From assembly GCA_947497475.1 (NCBI GenBank), contig CANMGS010000003.1, forward strand, positions 62,001 to 126,000: DNA of 64,000 nt, in the 5' to 3' direction. Source of the stretch: an uncultured Amylibacter sp. GTDB lineage: Bacteria; Pseudomonadota; Alphaproteobacteria; Rhodobacterales; Rhodobacteraceae. The notes beneath the pieces are model-generated. The model made no database searches and had not been told where the DNA came from. It was given only the letters and a program-made list of their open reading frames with translations. Each line of letters opens with the position of its first letter. Position 1 is the stretch's first letter. A program made the position numbers and the translations under genes. Shown here piece after piece: positions 26,182 through 34,031 of this stretch.

Positions 26182-26769
26182 TTACACATGTACTTTCACA
26201 AGACGAATTGAACTTGGATCCATATTCTGAGCCCCAGCTACTGACGCAGCAATTTTACCATTCAGGTAAATATCACCTGACTGACCATCCTCAGATGGTT
26301 GAATTGTTACCTCAGGCGCTATGCTTTTGCCTGTCACTGGATTAGCGACAACCATATATTCTAGCTCGACATAGTTATTTTCATCATCAAAACCGATCAA
26401 TAAAGGCGGCGTATACGGTCTTGCTTCTGCTAATTCTTCTTCAGACAAACGTTCTGTGAAGTCACTTTGAGGCGCATTATCGATGTCATGTTCCCAATTT
26501 GATAGCATACGTTCACGAACACGATTGCGTAGGAATGCAGTACGTTCATCAGGTTTCAAGCTTTTCAATGCATCATCTTGTTGAATAGTATCCGCAGTAG
26601 CAGATTCTTCTTCATTCAAACGCGGAGCATCACGCAATAGATGTTTTGTAAAATCATAATCTTGCTCATCAGATTGGTTAAACAAAGCAGTTTTTGCAGC
26701 GTTAAATTTCTCGGCCCAAGTGCCAGCTTTTTCTGATGTGATGTTCTCTTTTGGAATGTCACTAAACAT
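26182..26769 (-). CDS. Acidic hypothetical protein
   Basis: A 195-residue protein I do not recognise. It has no signal peptide or membrane helix. The first 130 residues are charged and probably helical (EKAGTWAEKFNAAKTALFNQ, ERTAFLRNRVRERMLSNWEH). The last 60 look like beta strands (NNYVELEYMVVANPVTGKS, SGDIYLNGKIAASVAGAQ, SIRLVKVHV). Overall it is strongly acidic. AGGAG lies eight bases before the ATG on its strand. It is convergent with the AEC gene (three bases apart). Confidence 0.7.
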   Translation of the reverse strand: MFSDIPKENITSEKAGTWAEKFNAAKTALFNQSDEQDYDFTKHLLRDAPRLNEEESATADTIQQDDALKSLKPDERTAFLRNRVRERMLSNWEHDIDNAPQSDFTERLSEEELAEARPYTPPLLIGFDDENNYVELEYMVVANPVTGKSIAPEVTIQPSEDGQSGDIYLNGKIAASVAGAQNMDPSSIRLVKVHV

Positions 26770-27121
26770 TACCCGTACTCCTAAAACTCGTTAAACACCC
26801 GACATACACCCGTCGGTAGCTTGTACCTAAAACTCAATTGCGGCGATTCTGAGCTACAATAAGGGAATTTTAGCGTTCACTCTTTCTGAATAGGAAATAA
26901 TGACTTCTGCCTTATCAAAAATGTTTTGAAATCTTATTTTATTAAAATGTTTTCAATTTAGTGTCTAAAACAGCGCGAAACGGCCGATAAAACCTCAATT
27001 TTGAATGCTAGCTGACACATTTCCGCCCAAATCATTGGGCATGTTTTTTCATAAGTACTGTCAGCAGTGAGTACATTAACAACAAGAGCGTAAAAACGTT
27101 CACTTAACGAGGAATGCGGTT
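26770..27121. other. 352-base intergenic region with hairpins, no gene seen
   Basis: The region lies between two divergent genes. On the minus side a hairpin CCGAC/GTCGG (26799-26816) lies in the leader of the acidic protein gene. The middle 150 bases are AT-rich and likely hold promoters. On the plus side GCCCAA (27025-27030) pairs with TTGGGC (27035-27040), followed by ATG and six T residues, resembling a terminator although no gene precedes it on that strand for 800 bases. Confidence 0.6.
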
Positions 27122-27238
27122 ATGACAGCTTTGAAAGCTATTCTATGTTCATCAGTCTTCTTTCTAGTGCAAAGCACAGATATTTGGGCGGACTTTGCAC
27201 ATTCAGAGAAACAAAGTCATGAGGTTGCAACATGGTAG
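27122..27238 (+). CDS. Short ORF with signal peptide overlapping the Hint gene start
   Basis: A 38-codon ORF whose first 23 codons read as a signal peptide (MTALKAILCSSVFFLVQS to IWA, then DFAHSEKQ). CGAGGA lies eight bases before the ATG. Its TAG (27236-27238) lies within the first codons of the Hint-domain gene (ATG at 27232), in another frame, so translation is probably coupled. I do not recognise the peptide. It may be a secreted microprotein or simply a coupling leader. Confidence 0.5.
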   Translation: MTALKAILCSSVFFLVQSTDIWADFAHSEKQSHEVATW

Positions 27239-27891
27239 CCCCATTAAACCAGAAAACAGCATTTCATAATGCCGTTAAAGTACCTGCACCAACCTCTGTT
27301 GCTACAGCATCTAATTCTTTCGACAATATACACAGTGGTTTTGCTGCTGATACAAACATCATGACATCACTTGGCGATGTGAAGGTTCAAAACCTTAAAG
27401 TTGGAGCCCGAGTGATTACACGTGATCATGGCATGCAAACGCTACGTTGGATTGGATCCCACAAAGTACGCATTTCAGCAGATGACGCACCAATCATGTT
27501 TCAGAAGGCTGTTTTAAAGAATACGCGTGATCTTATCCTATCACCACAGCACCGCATTTTATTCAAAGGCGAACAAGCCGAGTTGATGTTCGGCCAGTCC
27601 GAAGTTTTGGTGCCAGCCAAAACTTTATTGAACAATGACCGCGTCTATCAAATAGTTGATGGTTTCATCGAATATTATCATGTCTTATTTGACCGTCATG
27701 AAATTATTTATTCCGAAGGCGTATCTACAGAAAGTTATCTGCCGACGATCGAAAACATTAAAAATCTTGATCAGGATACACGCGAAAACTTGTATGATGT
27801 TTTTCCAAACTTGCGCACAAACCCAGAAAATTATGGGCATACTGCACGCACGTGTTTGAATACAGACGAAGCTTATCTTTTAAACATCTAA
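27232..27891 (+). CDS. Hint-domain (Hedgehog/intein) protein without the nucleophile cysteine
   Basis: A 219-residue protein with the Hint_2 domain common in Rhodobacteraceae. Its blocks are GFAADTNIMTSLGDVKV, VGARVITRDHGMQTLRWIG, RDLILSPQHRILFKGEQAELMFG, EVLVPAKTLL and YYHVLFDRHEIIYSEGVSTESY. In the first block autoprocessing Hint domains have Cys (or Ser) at the start of the domain; here it is Gly (GFAADT), so self-splicing or cleavage by the normal route is not expected. About 35 low-complexity residues precede the domain. No haemolysin-type repeats or partner domain are fused to it. It is preceded by the overlapping short signal-peptide ORF. Confidence 0.85.
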   Translation: MVAPLNQKTAFHNAVKVPAPTSVATASNSFDNIHSGFAADTNIMTSLGDVKVQNLKVGARVITRDHGMQTLRWIGSHKVRISADDAPIMFQKAVLKNTRDLILSPQHRILFKGEQAELMFGQSEVLVPAKTLLNNDRVYQIVDGFIEYYHVLFDRHEIIYSEGVSTESYLPTIENIKNLDQDTRENLYDVFPNLRTNPENYGHTARTCLNTDEAYLLNI

Positions 27892-27971
27892 AAACATAAG
27901 GGAATGCATTTGGGTACTTTTCCTTGCTGATCACCTGAATAGGTGTACAGAAAATCTATGTCGAAATTGGA

Positions 27972-28064
27972 TTAGCCTAAGAACGCATAAATAAGTGTGA
28001 AGCTGACAAAGCCAACGATCAAACCTACAATTATTCCTGAAGCAAACACTGTCGCAATTAGCAT
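27972..28064 (-). CDS. Candidate 30-residue single-helix membrane miniprotein
   Basis: An ORF reading MLIATVFASGIIVGLIVGFV followed by SFTLIYAFLG, almost entirely a glycine-rich transmembrane helix with small-residue (GxxxG-like) spacing. A weak TTGAGT lies just before the ATG. It lies in a 441-base gap between the Hint gene and the flavin-type protein. Its composition is far from random, but this could still be chance in AT-rich DNA. The rest of the gap (27892-28332) holds no other convincing gene. Confidence 0.35.
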   Translation of the reverse strand: MLIATVFASGIIVGLIVGFVSFTLIYAFLG

Positions 28065-28132
28065 TACTCAAAACTCACATTACTTGTTACACACTATATC
28101 GCCGTTACTGGCCTACCCTTAAAACCAATAAA

Positions 28133-28342
28133 CTATGACACAAATATGTTTCGATTTGGCCTGTTTCTAGGCTTTACTAAAAAGTAGACACGAATGTGAA
28201 GTACTTTATTCAATATTACCTTACGGAACTTATACTTAGGTATAAGGATTGTGATCATTACAACCAAATCAACCATAGGCAGCAGTGCTGAAATTGTAAT
28301 TCCTATCAAATAAAACGAATCTATTAGGTTGTTTACACCCAT
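28133..28342 (-). CDS. Doubtful small membrane protein
   Basis: A 69-codon ORF with one or two hydrophobic segments (YLIGITISALLPMVDLVVMI) and a basic tail. It overlaps the end of the flavin-type protein gene by 10 bases, which could indicate coupling, but GGGA is only one base from the ATG, so initiation is not well supported. I list it as possible only. Confidence 0.25.
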   Translation of the reverse strand: MGVNNLIDSFYLIGITISALLPMVDLVVMITILIPKYKFRKVILNKVLHIRVYFLVKPRNRPNRNIFVS

Positions 28343-29277
28343 GTCCCTGTGTTTTTTAACAAAGGCCACGGTTCGACTAAATCGCCACGAATAGGTAAAA
28401 CATTCTCGGCTACGACAATACATTCTGGGTGAACTGTTACCAAACGCTCCGCCCCCATAAATGCATCGACCTTTGGCCCATCCCAGATTATCTCGGCACG
28501 TCCAGTCAAAAAAGCAGCACGCCCCGTATTAAACTCTGGGATAAACAAGCCGACACGACCATCCACAGCAATATTACCCAATGTATTAAAGAACCGGTTA
28601 CCAGAAAAATCGGGGAACATCAGATGCCCCTCTTCTGTCACTTTAACAAACCCAGGATGTCCTCCACGGTGAGACGCATCAATTCCACTACGCGGGTCAC
28701 TATCTATATCAGCAGTACGTGAAGCGATAAAAAAGGTATCCGCAGTCTCGATGATTTCCTGAGCGCCAGAAGTTATAGTATCTGATTGTATAAGTGTTTG
28801 CCCATCTGGGTTTTGCATGTGTAAATTCACATCTCGACGCTGAATATATTGCGGACAATTCCCATAGCTTTGATCCACAGTTACTGTCAGCCCGTGATCA
28901 GTCGCATAATCGATGATACCATTCATTCGGTTGCGACGGCGTGTTTCCAATTCGATACCAACAAGGCCAAGCTTAGCCTTGGCCCCAATCTGCAAGTTCA
29001 GGTAATCATGTAAAACAGGTAAAGCGCCAATTTGTAATGTGTGCTCATCGGGGGAATGTATGAAACCACGTTGCCCAAATGCGGCCGTGGCCCATGGCCT
29101 GCCTTGGTCATCAAGCGCACCTGTGATCATCATGGGTAGCATCTGGTAAAACAAACGGTGCTGATCAGGCATAAAGTTACGGATAGCGCGTGGTGCAAAC
29201 TTCGCGACATCATTGGCGACACCAAGCTTGTTTTGCACAAACAACTCGCCATCATGGAATACAGACGTGTCAGACAT
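28333..29277 (-). CDS. Pyridoxamine 5'-phosphate oxidase-like FMN-binding protein
   Basis: A 314-residue protein with a split-barrel flavin-binding look. It has FAPRAIRNFMPDQHRLFYQMLPMM then TGALDDQGRPWATAAFGQRGF, and further on FIASRTADIDSDPRSGIDASHRGGHPGFVKV and LMFPDFSGNRFFNTLGNIAVDGRVGLF. This layout fits the large pyridoxamine-phosphate-oxidase-related proteins that are usually annotated as FMN-binding with no known reaction. AAGGATCAG precedes the ATG. It is the only gene in its stretch and stands near tRNA-Leu. Confidence 0.82.
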   Translation of the reverse strand: MSDTSVFHDGELFVQNKLGVANDVAKFAPRAIRNFMPDQHRLFYQMLPMMITGALDDQGRPWATAAFGQRGFIHSPDEHTLQIGALPVLHDYLNLQIGAKAKLGLVGIELETRRRNRMNGIIDYATDHGLTVTVDQSYGNCPQYIQRRDVNLHMQNPDGQTLIQSDTITSGAQEIIETADTFFIASRTADIDSDPRSGIDASHRGGHPGFVKVTEEGHLMFPDFSGNRFFNTLGNIAVDGRVGLFIPEFNTGRAAFLTGRAEIIWDGPKVDAFMGAERLVTVHPECIVVAENVLPIRGDLVEPWPLLKNTGTWV

Positions 29278-29439
29278 GATCTGATCCTTCGTAATGTTTC
29301 CTCATCATAAGCATGAAATAAACACGAAGCCTATCTATAGATTGGCCATTCTCTGTCACATTTGATTGATTGTATCACCGAAAAATCTACCGAATACCGA
29401 TCAATAATCGCTAGAATTAAAAACGGTAACTGAAATACT

Positions 29440-29526
29440 TGGTGCGGCCGAGAAGACTCGAACTTCCACGGGTTTTACCCCACAGCGACCTCAACGCTGC
29501 GCGTCTACCAATTCCGCCACGGCCGC
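29440..29526 (-). tRNA. tRNA-Leu (anticodon GAG)
   Basis: An 87-base class II tRNA on the minus strand: 5' GCGGCCG pairs with CGGCCGC before the discriminator A and encoded CCA (29440-29442). The anticodon loop TTGAGGT gives anticodon GAG, reading CUC and CUU. The D-arm has the leucine-typical TTGGTAGACGC, and the T-loop is GTTCGAGTC. Confidence 0.97.
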
Positions 29527-29646
29527 ACTTTGAGGTAAGGCGCGTATACCGAAGCCAGCCGCAGTTGTGAAGAGGATAATCGGCCCTTAGAAACATAAAC
29601 AACCACCCGAACCAATATACAGGTGGCCGCTTTTATTTTTCACGTA

Positions 29647-30948
29647 TTATTGCGCTGTAAATGCAGGCAATGAAAACGTTGATGTTGATTTCGTGACCAC
29701 TTCAGGCGCTTGCGCTGTATCCAATTGCACGGCGGCAGCTTGGATCAGATCTGGGCGTTCTTCTTGTCCTGGCGCGAACACTGCAGGTTTACCTGATGCA
29801 ATCGCGTCATTTGCAGATGTGTACCACTGCACAGCCAAGTCATTGCGCTGTAACGTGCCAAACCCATTTACCAAGTGATGTCCAAGTAATTCACCATAAG
29901 CAGGCTGTCCCAAAGCCACCAAGATTAAGGTTGATGCCAAAGCGACATCCGCATTGTCAGTGCGATATCCAACACCCAAACAAATATCAGCCGTATTACT
30001 TAGTTGTGCTGGGGACATACCCGTAGACAAAACTTTTGCACCAGTTTGAGCAATAACGTCTTCACGGCCGACCAAAGACAATGCAGAAATCTGTTCTTTG
30101 AAAGACGGGCCAAGCGTTTCACATTGAGCCTGCATCTCAGGTGCGCTGATACCTGTTACCTTAGAGCTCAAATCTTCGCTTTTGGCGATGGCATAAATGC
30201 GAGCCAAACAGAATTGCTCGTTCAATGCGAATGCAGGGTCTGTGATATCAGACGCTTTTGTATAACCACCGTTGGTATTGGTCACTAAGTTGATCTTATT
30301 ACAGTGATTGGTGATCGAACTTGCTTCTGATGCTTGCCCAAAGTTTGGCAATGAAAATGCTGCCGTCGACGTATCAGTTTGCGCACTTGCAGTCTGATAT
30401 GAAGCAACTTCTGCAGATGCCCCACCAGCCATTTCTTGTTGCGTATGTTTTAACAATCCACGCTGGCCATATTGAGAATTGGCAATGATGTCAGACGTTC
30501 CTGCCCCACCTGCAACTGAACGGTGGTAACTGTTCACAAGCACGGTTCTTTCAAATTCGGTCAACTGACCTGTTTGTGGATAGCCCATAAAGCCCTGATA
30601 AGAGGAAATCGCATTGCGTGAGTTTCGCCCTAAAACACCATCTGGAGTTCCCGCTGGGAAGCTAAAATAGTTCAGCGATGTTTGCACATCTCTATTCTGT
30701 TGCCTTTGCGCAGAATTATAAGATGCCTTGCGACTGTTGCTTCGCTTATATGTTTTGCTTGAATGACGCGCATTGGCGCGGGCTTGAGCTTGCTTCTTTT
30801 TATGCACTTGATCGACGATAACACCACCTACAACGCCGCCAACGGCAGCCCCTACAAGCGCATCTCCTAGATCAGCGGATGCTTGTTGGGCAGGAATAAT
30901 GGTTAACGATGCAGCTGCACATGCAGAAATTGCAGATTTACGGAACAT
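29647..30948 (-). CDS. Exported protein with peptidoglycan-binding-like domain
   Basis: A 433-residue secreted protein. After a signal peptide (ASLTIIPAQQASA, cleavage near residue 25) comes a Gly/Val-rich segment (ALVGAAVGGVVGGVIV) resembling glycine-zipper motifs, then a basic linker. A PG_binding_1-like unit follows at about residues 86-135 (VQTSLNYFSFPAGTPDGVLG, RNAISSYQGFMGYPQTGQLT). The C-terminal 200 residues are helical with several conserved-looking cysteines (FCLARIYA, MQAQCETLG, ICLGVGY) and are unknown to me. The start at 30948 follows GAGGAGGTTCTT, a strong ribosome-binding site. Confidence 0.78.
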   Translation of the reverse strand: MFRKSAISACAAASLTIIPAQQASADLGDALVGAAVGGVVGGVIVDQVHKKKQAQARANARHSSKTYKRSNSRKASYNSAQRQQNRDVQTSLNYFSFPAGTPDGVLGRNSRNAISSYQGFMGYPQTGQLTEFERTVLVNSYHRSVAGGAGTSDIIANSQYGQRGLLKHTQQEMAGGASAEVASYQTASAQTDTSTAAFSLPNFGQASEASSITNHCNKINLVTNTNGGYTKASDITDPAFALNEQFCLARIYAIAKSEDLSSKVTGISAPEMQAQCETLGPSFKEQISALSLVGREDVIAQTGAKVLSTGMSPAQLSNTADICLGVGYRTDNADVALASTLILVALGQPAYGELLGHHLVNGFGTLQRNDLAVQWYTSANDAIASGKPAVFAPGQEERPDLIQAAAVQLDTAQAPEVVTKSTSTFSLPAFTAQ

Positions 30949-31125
30949 AAGAACCTCCTCATAAATAGACTCACAATTTACTTGCTCGTTACTTGCCCAG
31001 AAAAGAGAACATATATGTGATTGGGAAAATGAGCGGTGTCCCACTGATCACGGAAACACGATAAGCGGTCTTCCTCTCATTTTGGGAAATTGACATGGGT
31101 TTTGAAATGGGTCACTGCTGCCCCT

Positions 31126-31791
31126 ATGGTTACTTGGACACATAGCACCGCATATATCGACTATCCAACTGCTGTTAAGCAGATGGAAGACCATGTTGAA
31201 CAGATGATCAATAGTGAGAGTGATGAGCAAATCTGGCTACTGGAACACCCTCCGCTTTATACGGCTGGGACAAGTGCAGATATTACTGATTTGGTCGATC
31301 CAGATCGTTTTCCTGTTTATCAAAGCAAACGCGGTGGACAATATACTTACCATGGCCCAGGTCAGCGTATTGCCTATGCCATGCTTGACTTGAATCACCG
31401 CGGCAAAGACGTACGCAAATTCGTGGGGATGCTCGAAGATTGGGTTATTCAAACATTGGCCGAATTTGGTGTCAAAGGTGAACGCCGCGAAGGTCGCGTG
31501 GGTGTTTGGGTTGTTCGCAAAGACAAACCTCTAACCGCATTAGGTACCCACCCCGAAGATAAAATCGCCGCCATCGGTGTGCGCTTGCGCAAATGGACCA
31601 GCTTTCATGGGATTAGTATCAATGTTGAACCTGATCTGGAGCATTATAGCGGTATCGTGCCCTGTGGCATCGCCGAACATGGTGTAACCAGTTTGGTCGA
31701 CCTTGGTTTACCAGTAACAATGGATGATGTGGATATTGTTCTAAAACAGAAATTCGAAGACGTTTTTAATGCGTCTGGTTTGGAAACATAA
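31126..31791 (+). CDS. lipB: Octanoyltransferase (lipoate biosynthesis)
   Basis: A 221-residue LipB, which moves octanoyl from acyl carrier protein to lipoyl domains of E2 and H proteins. Landmarks are [35 protein letters not shown], and the catalytic Lys and Cys in [13 protein letters not shown] and [15 protein letters not shown] set the start at 31126 ([14 protein letters not shown]), matching the family's usual N-terminus. A TTG at 31090 would add 12 residues, and neither has a clear ribosome-binding site. It is convergent with the second Hint gene. Confidence 0.93.
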   Translation: MVTWTHSTAYIDYPTAVKQMEDHVEQMINSESDEQIWLLEHPPLYTAGTSADITDLVDPDRFPVYQSKRGGQYTYHGPGQRIAYAMLDLNHRGKDVRKFVGMLEDWVIQTLAEFGVKGERREGRVGVWVVRKDKPLTALGTHPEDKIAAIGVRLRKWTSFHGISINVEPDLEHYSGIVPCGIAEHGVTSLVDLGLPVTMDDVDIVLKQKFEDVFNASGLET

Positions 31792-31794
31792 ACG

Positions 31795-32415
31795 TTATTT
31801 ATGTAATAAGATATCTGGGTTTTGTCGAAGAATAGCAGCTTTATCGTGTGATAATATAGGTTTCGTTAATTTTTGGAAATGCTCCTGTTTCTCGGTGATT
31901 TCTTCAACAAATTTATCATTAAAATACTCATATTCCTGCACATCTATATCGGTCAAATTCATACTTTCCATGGCGATCGCCTCAACGTAGATCAGTTCGT
32001 GCTTTTGCAGCACGATACCATGATACTCTAAGTCGTTTGTTTCTAGATTTAATATAGTCTCGCCGTTTACCAAGTCTTTGACAGCCACCAAATATTCGAG
32101 ATGGTCAAAATGCTGTTTTATTTTCGCGCCATAAATAAGTACTTTGTGGTTCGGAGATAAAAACATATCTTTTTCATTGCTAATAGCCCCAGCACATATC
32201 ATCACTGTATTTTGGAACTTCTTCTTAAATTTACGCGTATTTCCTAAATATTCTATTTTCTGAAATCCACTGCTCCTTGTGATGACCTCATCCCCAACAG
32301 ATAAATTCTCAATGGGTATCATCCCAGATTTGGTAACAACCCGGGACCCTGCAGCAATCCATGCTCCATTAGGAACGACAGGATCACTATCTTGTATTTT
32401 CAATAACATTGACAT
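31795..32415 (-). CDS. Hint-domain protein without the nucleophile cysteine (second copy)
   Basis: A 206-residue protein (from the ATG at 32415) built on a Hint_2 domain: WIAAGSRVVTKSGMIPIENL, VGDEVITRSSGFQKIEYLG, DMFLSPNHKVLIYGAKI, EYLVAVKDLVNGETI and HGIVLQKHELIYVEAIAMES. The residue where Cys would start an active Hint domain is Trp (WIAAGS). The open frame continues upstream to a TTG at 32463 without a ribosome-binding site, so the true N-terminus is uncertain. A strong ribosome-binding site instead serves a short ORF in another frame that overlaps this start, an arrangement that recalls the Hint gene at 27232. Confidence 0.75.
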   Translation of the reverse strand: MSMLLKIQDSDPVVPNGAWIAAGSRVVTKSGMIPIENLSVGDEVITRSSGFQKIEYLGNTRKFKKKFQNTVMICAGAISNEKDMFLSPNHKVLIYGAKIKQHFDHLEYLVAVKDLVNGETILNLETNDLEYHGIVLQKHELIYVEAIAMESMNLTDIDVQEYEYFNDKFVEEITEKQEHFQKLTKPILSHDKAAILRQNPDILLHK

Positions 32416-32486
32416 GAATCGATCAGATCCTTGCGTATAAATACAAAAGCTTTGATGTTCCAAGAATGTGTTATTAAAATGTTCAT
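32400..32486 (-). CDS. Short ORF overlapping the start of the second Hint gene
   Basis: A 28-codon ORF (MNILITHSWNIKAFVFIRKD and eight more residues) that begins seven bases after a strong GGAG (32494-32497) and ends with TGA at 32400, inside the Hint gene start (ATG 32415). It has no signal peptide. Either it is a coupling leader for the Hint gene, or a -1 frameshift near CATTCTTGG would join its first eight codons to the Hint frame; the sequence alone does not decide. Confidence 0.4.
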   Translation of the reverse strand: MNILITHSWNIKAFVFIRKDLIDSCQCY

Positions 32487-32603
32487 AGGTAATCTCCTGA
32501 ACATTAAAGTTTTTATTTTAATAAGTTAGATACTAAAAACGACAAAATAGGTGCGCGCACATTACCATGTGCTTGTCATAAGTTGGTTGCGATTTATCAT
32601 GAA

Positions 32604-33200
32604 CTAGCGACAGCATCCTTCAACCATCTGCACACCACCCTCAATACGGTTCATAACCACGACGGCCCATGGGTATTCCTGATCGGACATACCGTCCGAA
32701 CATATTTGTTTGCGCACAACTAACGTATAAGGCCCTGCTGTAATGCCTTTGATGAAATCTTCTGGACGGCCTTGTGCAGGCCCTGTCCAATTAATATCTT
32801 CAATTTTAGGGTCCTGGCCCATCATTGCGAATGATATTTCGTTTTGTTTAATCTCAGCATCCCAAAACGGTTCTGTACCACCACAGGACAATGCTTCAGA
32901 AGCAAGCTCAGGCCAAACAATAGCCTTCTTTAGAAAACTTGCCGAGACCCATGCCACATCATCTTGCCATATCACTTCGGCCCACGACTTATCTTCATTG
33001 AAACCGATCACTTGAAGTTGACCATCATGTGGAACATCGCCGATATCAGAAAATTTCGCCCCTGGCCCTGTGCGCACATTTAAAACATCATCGGGTTTAA
33101 CGTTGGCTACAACATAACTTTCACCCGTTTGCCCTGTAGCACCGGATACAAAAAAACTATTCAAAACACATGCGTAAATCAGTTTTTTCCAAACAGTCAT
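32604..33200 (-). CDS. Secreted SH3b-domain protein with C-terminal COG3650-like domain
   Basis: A 198-residue protein with a signal peptide, then a bacterial SH3 domain (about residues 30-92: DVLNVRTGPGAKFSDIGDVP, WAEVIWQDDVAWVSASFL). The C-terminal part has SCGGTEPFWDAEI, IEDINWTGPAQGRPEDF and QICSDGMSDQEYPWAVVV, which matches the envelope domain seen in COG3650-type proteins. SH3b domains usually bind cell-wall peptides. Two ATGs are close; the GAGG at 33208-33211 is seven bases from 33200 and one from 33206, so I start at 33200. The last residues include a vicinal CysCys. Confidence 0.78.
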   Translation of the reverse strand: MTVWKKLIYACVLNSFFVSGATGQTGESYVVANVKPDDVLNVRTGPGAKFSDIGDVPHDGQLQVIGFNEDKSWAEVIWQDDVAWVSASFLKKAIVWPELASEALSCGGTEPFWDAEIKQNEISFAMMGQDPKIEDINWTGPAQGRPEDFIKGITAGPYTLVVRKQICSDGMSDQEYPWAVVVMNRIEGGVQMVEGCCR

Positions 33201-33319
33201 TTCCATACCTCATTTTAAAATCAGTCACCAAACCTAAAGAAAACGTTACCGTACGATGCTTGCGCAGTTCGCATTGGCTTGTCACTATAGAAGAACACTT
33301 AAAGGATAGGATACCCAAA

Positions 33320-33844
33320 ATGTTGCGATTAGTACTGAGCCTGACAATAGTCTTTTTCACGACATTTACATCCTACGCCCAAGAGGCGGAGCCGCCAATG
33401 ACTTTGGAACGGATGGGCGAAATTGTGCTGACGCTTGATGAGAACGCACAATCAAACCAAAATATGTTCCAAATGACGATCGAAGACATCCCTGTATTGA
33501 TTGTAACAGATGAACGCGCGGACCGTATGCGTGCTATGGTGCCTATTCGCTCTGCCGAAGGAATGGCCCAAGATGAAATCACACGTGTAATGCAAGCCAA
33601 TTTCGATACTGCACTTGATGCGCGTTATGCAATTGCGCAAAATCGCCTATGGGGCGTTTACATTCATCCACTCTCTCCCCTCAAAAAAGACCAGTTTATT
33701 TCTGGACTGGGTCAAGCTGTGAATATCGCTAAAACCTATGGTACACTTTACACAGGTGGGTCGTTGAATTTTGGCGCAGGTGACAGTGTACCTTTGCAAC
33801 GTCAACTCATTGATGATTTGCTGAAAAAGGGCGATGCTATCTAA
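33320..33844 (+). CDS. Secreted hypothetical protein
   Basis: A 174-residue protein with a signal peptide (LVLSLTIVFFTTFTSYAQEA, cleavage after SYA). The mature part looks like a YbjN/type III chaperone-like fold (FQMTIEDIPVLIVTDERADR, strands and helices ending in LQRQLIDDLL), but I cannot name a family firmly. An AAAGGATAGGA stretch lies before the ATG. It is divergent from the SH3b gene. An in-frame start at 33170 would reach across the SH3b start and is not believable. Confidence 0.68.
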   Translation: MLRLVLSLTIVFFTTFTSYAQEAEPPMTLERMGEIVLTLDENAQSNQNMFQMTIEDIPVLIVTDERADRMRAMVPIRSAEGMAQDEITRVMQANFDTALDARYAIAQNRLWGVYIHPLSPLKKDQFISGLGQAVNIAKTYGTLYTGGSLNFGAGDSVPLQRQLIDDLLKKGDAI

Positions 33845-34031
33845 AGCAAATAGTAAATTTCGCATAAAGCTCTCTAAAAAAAATCGTTTTCCCCTGCGAC
33901 AAGCCGCCCCGCTTGTCAAATGCGGCGTTTGAGACAGTTGTTTCATTGTGATCAACGGGGTATCACACAGATGGGAAACTGTGAGCCTAGCTATAGGGAT
34001 TCGCAGAAATAATAAGTGTTAGGAGAGACAC

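Noticed and set aside
32543-32575. GCACAT/ATGTGC inverted repeat between the SH3b gene and the second Hint gene
   Set aside because: It is too short and lacks a proper T run; possible weak terminator only.
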